A stretch of 64,000 nt of DNA from Arthrobacter sp. StoSoilA2 (GTDB lineage: Bacteria > Actinomycetota > Actinomycetes > Actinomycetales > Micrococcaceae). The notes beneath the pieces were generated by a model that saw only the letters and a list, made by a program, of their open reading frames with translations, did not search any database and had not been told where the DNA came from. Shown here piece after piece: positions 51,963 to 59,848 of this stretch (the first letter of the stretch is position 1; each line of letters starts with the position of its first letter). A program made the position numbers and the translations under genes. The DNA lies in contig NZ_AP024643.1 of assembly GCF_019977195.1 (NCBI RefSeq), forward strand, positions 3,658,001-3,722,000, written 5' to 3'.

Positions 51963-52474
51963 AGCAGGGAACCGGCCCCTCAGCCAAAGCCTGGGCCGTT
52001 GGCCTTTTCTGCCTGACTGTATTGGTGGGCATCGGCGGAACGTCCGCTTTCGGGTTGTGGGAGCAGAGCTCCACCGCAACCATGACTGTTCGTGCTGCAG
52101 TTTCAACGCCAACCCCCACGTCTACTCCGACGCCAACGCCCACCACGCCTGTCGGATTGACGCTGACGTGCACCCAGATCTCTACGAGCACTGTCCGGAT
52201 AAGCGTCGCAGGTTTGAGCTCCCCCACGGCGATGACCGTCGGCGGCAAGATGAGCACCAGCAGCGCCTACGTTTCCATCCCGGTGCTGCCTCCGTCAGCA
52301 ACTTTGGATTTGACGCCCAGCAGTCCCATTTTCCTCGCCGGCGTCCTAGATGGCCGCAACCCTGAAGTTGACGTTCAAGTGACGGCTTTGCAAAACACCG
52401 GGACCACGGCCACGGGCGAGCTGCGTCGTTTGAAGCTCTCCGGCAACGGAAAATTCCTGACCTGTCCGGTGTAG
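51959..52474 (+). CDS. SipW-operon exported protein (3)
   Basis: A 171-residue protein. The GTG start overlaps the signal peptidase stop (GTGA), with AAAGGAAAGG upstream. The signal helix AWAVGLFCLTVLVGIGGTSA ends in FGLWEQ, again the aromatic pattern of SipW substrates. A proline/threonine linker of TPTP repeats follows, then a beta-rich domain of about 110 residues with two cysteines. It could be an adaptor or anchor for fibres made by the other two proteins. Function inferred from context only. Confidence 0.72.
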   Translation: MKQGTGPSAKAWAVGLFCLTVLVGIGGTSAFGLWEQSSTATMTVRAAVSTPTPTSTPTPTPTTPVGLTLTCTQISTSTVRISVAGLSSPTAMTVGGKMSTSSAYVSIPVLPPSATLDLTPSSPIFLAGVLDGRNPEVDVQVTALQNTGTTATGELRRLKLSGNGKFLTCPV

Positions 52475-52593
52475 TCCGGGTGGACCCCGGGCCAGCGAAA
52501 ACCATCTGGTAGAAGTACCCATGGCCTTCACGGGACGCTTGACCTACGATTAATCTAATCGATGGAATAAAGCCCAAGCTTCCCAGGAGCCCT

Positions 52594-53961
52594 ATGTCTT
52601 CCACCTTCAGGTCCGGCCAGCGCCGCGGCACTCCCCCTTCCCTCGCTGGGGTTCCGGCTTCCCGCGACCTCGTGGTCGATCTGATCCGGGTGTCCTGCAT
52701 GTTTGCCGTGGTGGCCGTCCATTTGCTCATGATGGGCATTAGCGTTGATGGCTCCGGCATCGGCGTCGGCAATCCCCTGACCTCACTGGGCTGGTTCGCC
52801 CAAGGCACGTGGTTCGGCCAGGTCATGCCCCTGTTCTTCATCGTGGGTGGATTCGCTTCGCTGACCTTGTGGCGCAGCCTCCGGCGCAAGGGCGGGGATG
52901 CGGGCGACTACCTGCGCAACCGCGTCCTGCGACTGGTCCGCCCCACAGTTGCGCTGTATGCGTTCCTCACTATCGCTTTGTGGACCGCGACGGCGGCAGG
53001 TGTCCCCAGCGGCCTGCTGACAGTTATCGCTGCGGGCGCGGGAGTGCAGTTGTGGTTCCTTGCCGCTTACCTGATTTGTCAGGCAATGGTGCCCACGATG
53101 GCGAAATTTCATGAAGCAGCTCCCTACAAGACCGTCGCAGCGCTGGCCGTGGGCGCCGTCGTCGTTGATGTCCTGCGACTCGGGCTGGAACGCAACCCGT
53201 GGGGTTTCGATTCAAATCCCGTTGGCCTGGTGAACATGGTGTTCGTCTGGGGCTTGCTGCAGCAGTTCGGGTTCTTCTACGCGGATGGTTTCTTTGATCG
53301 GTTTGCCCACTGGAAGCTCGTCGCGGGAGCAATCGGCTGCTATGCCGCCTTGGTGCCGCTCACCCATGGTGGGCCCTACCCCGTTGACATGCTCACCAGC
53401 CAGAACCCGCCGATGTTCCCGCTGATCCTTGTAGGTCTGGCGCACATCCTGCTCGTCAAGGCTGCCTATCCCTTGCTGCAGCGGGCCGTTCAGTTGGCGT
53501 GGGTTCAGAAAGTGATGTTCGTAGTGGGTAGCCGGGCGATGACCATCTACCTTTGGCACCTGCCGCTGATCATCGCCATGTTCGGGATCGCCTTGGTGCT
53601 TCGGCTTCCGTTCCCCGAGCCTGCCAGTACGGAGTGGTGGCTAAGCCGGCCACTGTTTTACGCAGCAGCCTGGGTGCTCGTTCTGCTGGTGTCCACGCCC
53701 TTGGTCCGCTTGGAACTCGCGAGCACTGGGCTGGCGCCCGGTGCTGCGAGGCCGGCAACGTGGCGCATCGCAGTTGCCACGGCGCTGGCAATCGTTCCGC
53801 CGTTCGTCGTGATGCGGACAGCATTGGATACCGCCAACGCAACATGGGGATTGGTGCTGCTGGTGGTTGCAGTGGCACTCGTGACGGGACGTCGCCCGGA
53901 CAGTAAGTGGAAGACCCCAGTTGCCCTTGAGCGCGCGGCTCACGAACGCGCGGCTTCCTGA
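52594..53961 (+). CDS. Acyltransferase-3 family membrane protein
   Basis: A 455-residue protein with ten or more membrane helices. The N-terminal RDLVVDLIRVSCMFAVVAVH holds the R...H pair of acyltransferase-3 enzymes, and VMPLFFIVGGFASLTLW and MTIYLWHLPLIIAM are further family segments. Such enzymes acylate cell-surface sugars or lipids. It is unlinked in sequence from the adenylation fusion gene, but the presence of two members in the same region is notable. Acceptor unknown. Confidence 0.85.
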   Translation: MSSTFRSGQRRGTPPSLAGVPASRDLVVDLIRVSCMFAVVAVHLLMMGISVDGSGIGVGNPLTSLGWFAQGTWFGQVMPLFFIVGGFASLTLWRSLRRKGGDAGDYLRNRVLRLVRPTVALYAFLTIALWTATAAGVPSGLLTVIAAGAGVQLWFLAAYLICQAMVPTMAKFHEAAPYKTVAALAVGAVVVDVLRLGLERNPWGFDSNPVGLVNMVFVWGLLQQFGFFYADGFFDRFAHWKLVAGAIGCYAALVPLTHGGPYPVDMLTSQNPPMFPLILVGLAHILLVKAAYPLLQRAVQLAWVQKVMFVVGSRAMTIYLWHLPLIIAMFGIALVLRLPFPEPASTEWWLSRPLFYAAAWVLVLLVSTPLVRLELASTGLAPGAARPATWRIAVATALAIVPPFVVMRTALDTANATWGLVLLVVAVALVTGRRPDSKWKTPVALERAAHERAAS

Positions 53962-54000
53962 CCTACGTTCGCCTTCCGCCGGCCAGCCAGGAATTGGAGC

Positions 54001-55227
54001 CTAGTAGTTCCGCCGATGCTTCAGCCTGGGGATTGCGACGGCGAACACGGCTGCCGCTGCGAAGCCCAGGACTCCCGTGGCCCAGACGCCAGCGGCGAGG
54101 GAAATGGCGGCCGTCAGGGCAGACAAGAGCACCGGCCCACCCGTTGCACCCGAATCGGCAATGAACCGCCAGATGCCAAGGAAGTGGCTCCTTCCGTTGT
54201 CGGGCGAGAAGTCGGCACCCAGTGTCATGATGAGCCCGGAACTGATGCCGTTGCCAAAGCCAATCAGCAGGGCAACCAGCAACAGTGGAACGAACCCGCC
54301 AGTAAACGGAATGAGGATCAAGGCCACACCCATGATGAGTGTGGAAGGAACCGCCACCCATTGCCGTCCCTTGCGATCCATCAGCTTCCCGGCCGGATAG
54401 AACACCAACATGTCGATCGCGCCGGAGAGGCCGTAGATCAGGGATGCTTGCGTGGCATCCATGCCCAGGTGGTCGGCCCACAGCGGGATGACAACTTGGC
54501 GCGAAGCACGCAGCGCGCTGAGGAGCAGAATTCCGAAGCCCACGGACAGGAACACACCGGCATGCGAAGCCGCTACGTTTCGGAGGGTGGAGGCGCGAGG
54601 AATCGGACCGCCGTCGGACGTAGCGGGAGCCACCAAGTCCGGAACCGTGAGCGACAAAGCAGCGGCGGCCATCATCCCCACAAAGCCAACCCAGTACGCC
54701 CCGCTGATTCCGGCGAACTGCATCACCCCCGCACCGATGAACGGACCTATGAAGATTCCGATCCTCGTGACGCCGCCCAAGGTGGACAGCGCCCGGGCGC
54801 GGAACATCACGGGAACAGCCTCGGTGAGGTACTTCTGGCGGGCCAGGTTGAAAACGCTCGCAGACATACCCACCAACGTCATAGCCGCGGCCAGCAGCCA
54901 GATCCCGTGCTCCATTTGTGGAGCGAACGCTGCCGCCCCGAGGGCGAGGGCGCCTACAGCACCTGCCCCAACAATTGCCCAGCGTTCGCCGAACCTCATG
55001 GTGATGAGCGATGCCGGGATATTGAAGAGCCAGGACCCCAAGCCGATCAGCGTCACGATCAACGCCGAGACTGCCACCGATGCTCCAAGATCACGCGCCG
55101 AGAGCGCGATCACCGGAAGAACCGCCCCCTCGCCGATACAGAACAACAACGCAGGCCCGAAGGCCGGTACCGCGATGCTGCGGAGGGTGAAGTTTTGGTC
55201 TTCCTGGGTGGTTGTCATCCCTTTCAT
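54001..55227 (-). CDS. MFS transporter
   Basis: A 408-residue major facilitator with about twelve helices. The loop 2-3 motif is IPASLITMRFGERWAIVGAG, and its repeat in the second half is VFYPAGKLMDRKGRQWVAVP. This layout is common in drug/metabolite exporters. I take the ATG giving MKGMTTTQ because GGAG stands seven bases upstream. Substrate unknown. Convergent with the acyltransferase gene. Confidence 0.85.
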   Translation of the reverse strand: MKGMTTTQEDQNFTLRSIAVPAFGPALLFCIGEGAVLPVIALSARDLGASVAVSALIVTLIGLGSWLFNIPASLITMRFGERWAIVGAGAVGALALGAAAFAPQMEHGIWLLAAAMTLVGMSASVFNLARQKYLTEAVPVMFRARALSTLGGVTRIGIFIGPFIGAGVMQFAGISGAYWVGFVGMMAAAALSLTVPDLVAPATSDGGPIPRASTLRNVAASHAGVFLSVGFGILLLSALRASRQVVIPLWADHLGMDATQASLIYGLSGAIDMLVFYPAGKLMDRKGRQWVAVPSTLIMGVALILIPFTGGFVPLLLVALLIGFGNGISSGLIMTLGADFSPDNGRSHFLGIWRFIADSGATGGPVLLSALTAAISLAAGVWATGVLGFAAAAVFAVAIPRLKHRRNY

Positions 55228-55254
55228 CCTAGGACTCCAGCCCAGCCGCCTGGC

Positions 55255-55292
55255 AGTTGTCGCAGTTCCGGCAATCCGGAACCGCAACAACT
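55255..55292. terminator. Hairpin after the chaplin-like gene
   Basis: AGTTGTCGCAGTTCCGG pairs with CCGGAACCGCAACAACT (15 of 17) around a 4-base loop, between the minus-strand repeat-protein gene and the downstream MFS gene. It probably ends the repeat-protein transcript. Confidence 0.65.
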
Positions 55293-55321
55293 GCTCGCGG
55301 GACCAGGCCTAGCCCAGGCGA

Positions 55322-57484
55322 TTAGCTGCGGCTAGCGGCTGCCTTCCGATGCCCACCTGCCGTGAGTGCCAAGCCCGTGAGGAGAAGGCCGACTGCCCAG
55401 AGAGTGAAGCTGCCGTCCAAGCCCGTAGTGGCCAGGGAGTTGGAACTCCCGACGCCGGTCGCAACGCCCGCGGTCAGCACACCCAGGGCGCCACCCAGTT
55501 GGGCGCCACTGGTTGCTGCAGTGTTGATCCCGGAAGTGTTGATGCCAGCGACGCCATACGCGGCCCCACCGATCTCGGTACCCGGATTATTGGTGCCAAT
55601 GTCAGCGCCCAGCCCAAGTCCACCACTACCAGCAGGCTCGTTAACTTCCGGCGGATTGACCACTGGAGGGTTCACCACCGGCGGATTCCCTACCGGTGGG
55701 GTGACCACCGGAGGATTCACCACTGGAGGATTCTCAGCCGGAGGATTCTCTGCCGGAGGGGTGACCAGGGGAGGATTCACAGCTGGCGGGGTGATGGCGC
55801 CAACTGAAGCGCCACCGATGCCAAGCGATGTGGACCCTACCGTGACGGGGGCGGTGAGTGGAGCAGCCAACTGAGTGCCAGAGAGGATCCCGTCACTTCC
55901 AGTCGTCGTGCCACTTGGTGCGGTTCCCGTGCCACTGGCGCCGGTTGAGGAACCAGCGCCAGTGGCCGACGAATCACCCAGCACACCGGCCGATGTCGAC
56001 CCAACAGTCACGGGAGCAGTAACCGGAGCAACCACCTGGGTTCCGGAAGCGATGCCATCCGATCCATTGGTCGTAGCACCCGAGGTTCCTGCAGGAGCAC
56101 TCCCACCGGAAGTACCCGCTGTGCTGGCCGACGAATCACCCAGCACACCAGCCGACGTCGAACCAACCGTCACCGGAGCGGTAACCGGAGCAACCATCTG
56201 GGTCCCGGAAGCAACGCCGTCGGATCCGCTCGTGCTGGACCCTGACGTCGTACCCGTGCCGGAAGTGCCGGACGAGGTACCAGCTGTGCTGGCCGACGAA
56301 TCACCCAGCACACCGGCCGAGGTCGAACCAACAGTCACCGGAGCAGTAACCGGAGCAACCACCTGGGTCCCGGAAGCGATGCCGTCGGATCCGCTCGTGC
56401 TGGACCCTGACGTCGAACCCGTGCCGGAAGTACCGGACGAGGAACCAGCGCCAGTGGCCGAAGAATCACCCAGCACACCAGCCGACGTCGAACCAACCGT
56501 CACCGGAGCAGTAACCGGAGCAACCACCTGGGTCCCGGAAGCAACGCCGTCGGAACCGCTCGTGCTGGACCCTGACGTCGTACCCGTGCCGGAAGTGCCG
56601 GACGACGTACCCGCTGTGCTGGCCGAAGAATCACCCAGCACACCAGCCGAGGTCGAGCCAACGGTCACCGGAGCGATAACCGGAGCAACCACCTGGGTCC
56701 CGGAAGCAACGCCGTCGGAACCGTTGGTCGTAGCACCGGGAGTAGCAGCAGGTGCGCCGCCTGTATTCGAGGGTGCGCCGGACGTGGCTGAAGAATCTCC
56801 ACCCACACCCGCGGCAGTGGCTCCGATGTTAACAGGGACCAATATCGGAGCCACTACCTGAGCGCCGGATGCGATGCTATCTCCCCCCGACGTTGTTGCC
56901 TGCGCTGGCTCTTGGGCCGGTGCAGAACCTGATGTTGCTGCTGGTGTTGTCGTGGCCGATGAGTCCCCCAGGACACCCGTCGACGTCGATCCCACCGTTA
57001 CGGGGACCGTCACCGGTGCAACTACTTGGGTACCGGAGGCTGTGCCGCCAGTACCGTTGGTGCCAGCCGCCGGCGTCGAACTGCTTGGTGCAGTTGCCGT
57101 GGCAGGTTGGGCTGGGCCCGTCGCAGTGGAGCCCCCCAGCAGACCCACTGAAGACGAGCCCAGGTTTATGGGCGCTGTTACAGGCGCGACTACTTGTGTC
57201 CCGGAAGCGGCGCCGTTGGAACCGGTGGTGCTGGCAGCTGGCGCCGTCCCTGTGGTCGAAGCGGCGGCCGGCGCCTTTGTGGTTGAGGAAGAATCTCCCA
57301 CGAGGGCCAATGACGTTGAGCCTGTGCTGACTGGCGCCGTCACCGGTGCCACCACCTGTGTACCGGAAAGGGTTCCGTCCTTTCCGCTGGTCGTATCTGC
57401 CGCGTTGGCCGCGGTCCCGCCGAGGGCAATCAAGCCTCCGGCAAAGCATGTGCCGATCAGGCACCTGCGAATTGTCGAGTTCAT
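55322..57484 (-). CDS. Ten-repeat chaplin-like wall protein with LATTG sorting signal
   Basis: A 720-residue exported, cell-wall-anchored protein. A signal peptide (GTCFAGGLIALGGTAANA) is followed by ten copies of a ~28-residue motif of the form SGTQVVAPVTAPV, then VGSTSAGVLGDSSA. Gly/Ser/Thr linkers separate them. Next comes a proline/asparagine stretch of NPPV repeats, a glycine-rich part, and finally SLATTGLDGS with a hydrophobic helix and the basic tail GGHRKAAASRS. The core resembles the chaplin motif of Streptomyces (SGN..V..PV..PVNV.GN) but has no cysteines. LAxTG is the class E sortase signal used by long chaplins. AGGAG precedes the ATG. A role in surface hydrophobicity or adhesion is inferred. 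Confidence 0.8.
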   Translation of the reverse strand: MNSTIRRCLIGTCFAGGLIALGGTAANAADTTSGKDGTLSGTQVVAPVTAPVSTGSTSLALVGDSSSTTKAPAAASTTGTAPAASTTGSNGAASGTQVVAPVTAPINLGSSSVGLLGGSTATGPAQPATATAPSSSTPAAGTNGTGGTASGTQVVAPVTVPVTVGSTSTGVLGDSSATTTPAATSGSAPAQEPAQATTSGGDSIASGAQVVAPILVPVNIGATAAGVGGDSSATSGAPSNTGGAPAATPGATTNGSDGVASGTQVVAPVIAPVTVGSTSAGVLGDSSASTAGTSSGTSGTGTTSGSSTSGSDGVASGTQVVAPVTAPVTVGSTSAGVLGDSSATGAGSSSGTSGTGSTSGSSTSGSDGIASGTQVVAPVTAPVTVGSTSAGVLGDSSASTAGTSSGTSGTGTTSGSSTSGSDGVASGTQMVAPVTAPVTVGSTSAGVLGDSSASTAGTSGGSAPAGTSGATTNGSDGIASGTQVVAPVTAPVTVGSTSAGVLGDSSATGAGSSTGASGTGTAPSGTTTGSDGILSGTQLAAPLTAPVTVGSTSLGIGGASVGAITPPAVNPPLVTPPAENPPAENPPVVNPPVVTPPVGNPPVVNPPVVNPPEVNEPAGSGGLGLGADIGTNNPGTEIGGAAYGVAGINTSGINTAATSGAQLGGALGVLTAGVATGVGSSNSLATTGLDGSFTLWAVGLLLTGLALTAGGHRKAAASRS

Positions 57485-57582
57485 TGTGATCTTCTCCTGA
57501 AGGTCGTGTTCCCAAGGACGTCCGATGACGGATCGTCCTGCTAACCATCGGCCGCTTGTAGAGGCGCGGCTGGGTTGGGGAA

Positions 57583-58749
57583 CTAGTCAGGAGATGAGCC
57601 GGGATCGAAAGAAACCGGCTTTGGATGATGTTCATTGCTGGCCGTTGCTTGACCAGAAAGTGTGTCTGCAGGCACGATCAGCGCACCATGCAGGAAGGCT
57701 GCGGCAGGGCTTGGCGGCCCGTTTTGTGAGGTACCCGAGCCCGCGCCGATGACACCAAGGGGTGCCACATCCGGGTCTGCAGGCAGTTCGGCTGGAGCCT
57801 CGGGTTCGACCATGACAGAGGCGCTGGCTACGGCACTGGATGAAGCAGGAGCAAAACCTCGCGCCAAAACAAGAGCCACTGAAACGTCGGCAGTGAGCGT
57901 GGGCGGGGTCCCGAGTGGCAGGCCAGTGGATTCCGTGGCCAAACCTTCGGCCGACGGAGTCGCTGATGAGGTCCCGACGGCGGGAGGCGGCACAGCTCCA
58001 GCGCCCGGCGTCGCGGGGAGCATAGCCCCGTCGCCGCCCAGGAGCGGGGGAAGCAGGCCTCCGGGTCCGGAAATTGGAGGCAAGACGTTGCCGACAGCCG
58101 GGAGGATCGTGTCGATGACCTCAACGATGGGGGCCGCAACCGGGTTGGTCACGTCCGTCACGGGGTCCAGGCCAACTGGTTCCAGGACATTGTTTACCGG
58201 TGGAACAACCGCCGCGACGGCGTCGTCAATGGTTCCGGTGGCTGGTTTGACTGCCGTATCCACAACGTTGCCGACCGCGCCCTTGGGTACTACCCGGTTG
58301 ACCACTGGAGCTGTGGCGATGACCTTGTCCGTGGAGTCCCCAACCCGGTTAACCACGGGAGTTACAGCAGGAACGTGCACGGTTATCGGGTGCGCCGGGA
58401 CAACGGCTTTGGCGGGGGCCGGCGCGGGTACGTTCGGCACGGGGATGGTGACTGCTGGTGCGGACGGCTTAGGCCCAACGGAAGTAGCAGCGGACGCGGC
58501 CGCCTTCTTGACCGCACCCGCTGCAGCATCGAGAGTCTTGTTGGTTTGCTTGCTGACGATGTCGGCTGACGAAACAGTTGAGGACACCGAAGACGTCACT
58601 CCGCCTACCAGCGAATGGTTATCGGTGATGCCGGAATCGGCGTTGGCGGCCGTCGCCGACAATGCCATCCAAACTGCGGTGCCGGCGCCAGCGATCATGA
58701 CGGAGCGGAGAATCTGAGTAGCGCGCGGAATAGCGCGAATGGCCTTCAT
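57583..58749 (-). CDS. Exported Ala/Pro/Val-rich protein
   Basis: A 388-residue low-complexity protein. A signal peptide (VMIAGAGTAVWMALSATAANA) ends at ANA-DSG. The mature part is rich in alanine, proline and valine with loosely repeated PVVNRV, PVNNVLEPVG and LPPLLGG segments, and has no cysteine and no LPxTG-like signal. It is upstream of the chaplin-like gene on the same strand, 98 bp away, and may be made with it. A GGGGGG stretch serves as ribosome site. No known family; probably a secreted surface component. Confidence 0.68.
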   Translation of the reverse strand: MKAIRAIPRATQILRSVMIAGAGTAVWMALSATAANADSGITDNHSLVGGVTSSVSSTVSSADIVSKQTNKTLDAAAGAVKKAAASAATSVGPKPSAPAVTIPVPNVPAPAPAKAVVPAHPITVHVPAVTPVVNRVGDSTDKVIATAPVVNRVVPKGAVGNVVDTAVKPATGTIDDAVAAVVPPVNNVLEPVGLDPVTDVTNPVAAPIVEVIDTILPAVGNVLPPISGPGGLLPPLLGGDGAMLPATPGAGAVPPPAVGTSSATPSAEGLATESTGLPLGTPPTLTADVSVALVLARGFAPASSSAVASASVMVEPEAPAELPADPDVAPLGVIGAGSGTSQNGPPSPAAAFLHGALIVPADTLSGQATASNEHHPKPVSFDPGSSPD

Positions 58750-58853
58750 CTCGACACCCCCCAGGTAGCCGCAAACCGATGGTCGACTTCATCCTAGGAC
58801 TGGTCTTACCCAATAGTCCATGGGGAGACGGCAAATTTATAAGCAACCTTCAT

Positions 58854-59741
58854 TTACGAAGAAGGATAGAAGCCAGTCTTCCCGGGGCCAACGTCGGGCG
58901 TTGCAAGGGATCCGCCAGCAGCCCTTCCGTGCTGGGCATTGGTCTCTTGGAGCCGCTTGATGAACCAGCGCGACTGCTCCGGTCCATAAGGAAGCACCGG
59001 GATGGCCTTGGTGGCATCGTTGGGCATATCGCGGATGGACTGGGTTGCCTGCCGCACTGCAGTGCTCATGGTGTCGGCCATGGTCTTGACGAATTCGTCG
59101 CTCGCGGGCTTGCCATGGCCCGGGACCAGGAATTCGTAGCGGTGACGCAAAGCTGAGATGTGCCGGAGGACGTCCGCCCATTCCTCGGGATACGAGTCCT
59201 CAAAGGAAGGATGGGCGCCCTGCTCAACGAGGTCGCCGACGAACAGTGTCGAGTTGGTCCCCACCAGGAGGTCACCGTCCGTGTGGGCGCGGCCCAGGTA
59301 GAACAGTGTTGCGGTAATTCCGCCAAGGTCCACCAGAACAGGCTGGTCGCCAACGATTGCGTTCGGAACAACGATGTCGACGGCGTCACCCTCCCCCGCG
59401 GCCATCTCGGGTTCGTTTGTGGCGACGAAGCGACGCTGGTTGTCGGCGTCCCGCTCGATGGTCGCCGCGCAGTTGGCGTGCGCCCAGAACTCTGTCACGC
59501 CGTCGTCGGCAAAAACAGCGTTACCGAAGAAGTGGTCGTAGTGGGCGTGGGTGTTGACTACCACCAGCGGAAGCTGGGTCTTTTCGCGGACAGCAGCGAG
59601 GATCTCCCGGCCTTGGCGTGGGCCACATCCGGTGTCGATGACCATGGCGAGCTCACTGCCCACCACGAGCCCGGTGTTGAGTAAGGATCCCTCGGTTTCC
59701 AAGACGTAGTTGTCCGTGCCAAGTTCGTGCCAAGCTGACAA
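58854..59741 (-). CDS. MBL-fold metallo-hydrolase
   Basis: A 295-residue metallo-beta-lactamase-fold enzyme. The metal motif is H65-A-H67-Y-D69-H70 in VNTHAHYDHFFGN, followed by the further ligands in LGRAHTDGDLLVG (H and D) and LVPGHGKPAS. This is the glyoxalase-II/quinoprotein-hydrolase branch. The frame is open farther upstream, but the only well-supported start is the TTG preceded by GGAG with six bases of spacing. That also avoids overlap with the protease gene. Substrate unknown. Confidence 0.82.
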   Translation of the reverse strand: MSAWHELGTDNYVLETEGSLLNTGLVVGSELAMVIDTGCGPRQGREILAAVREKTQLPLVVVNTHAHYDHFFGNAVFADDGVTEFWAHANCAATIERDADNQRRFVATNEPEMAAGEGDAVDIVVPNAIVGDQPVLVDLGGITATLFYLGRAHTDGDLLVGTNSTLFVGDLVEQGAHPSFEDSYPEEWADVLRHISALRHRYEFLVPGHGKPASDEFVKTMADTMSTAVRQATQSIRDMPNDATKAIPVLPYGPEQSRWFIKRLQETNAQHGRAAGGSLATPDVGPGKTGFYPSS

Positions 59742-59848
59742 TGAGTTCTCCGTATCCAGTGCAATCCGGCGATGTTCAGGCCTCGATTCTACCCATGCGC
59801 AGCTGGGAGAAGCCGGAATGACCCGGTGGCAGGTGAACTCGGACTGGA

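Noticed and set aside
55875..56861. Plus-strand frame rich in Pro, Val and Glu opposite the chaplin-like repeats
   Set aside because: Its repeat pattern simply mirrors the real gene, which has a signal peptide, a ribosome site and a sorting signal on the minus strand.
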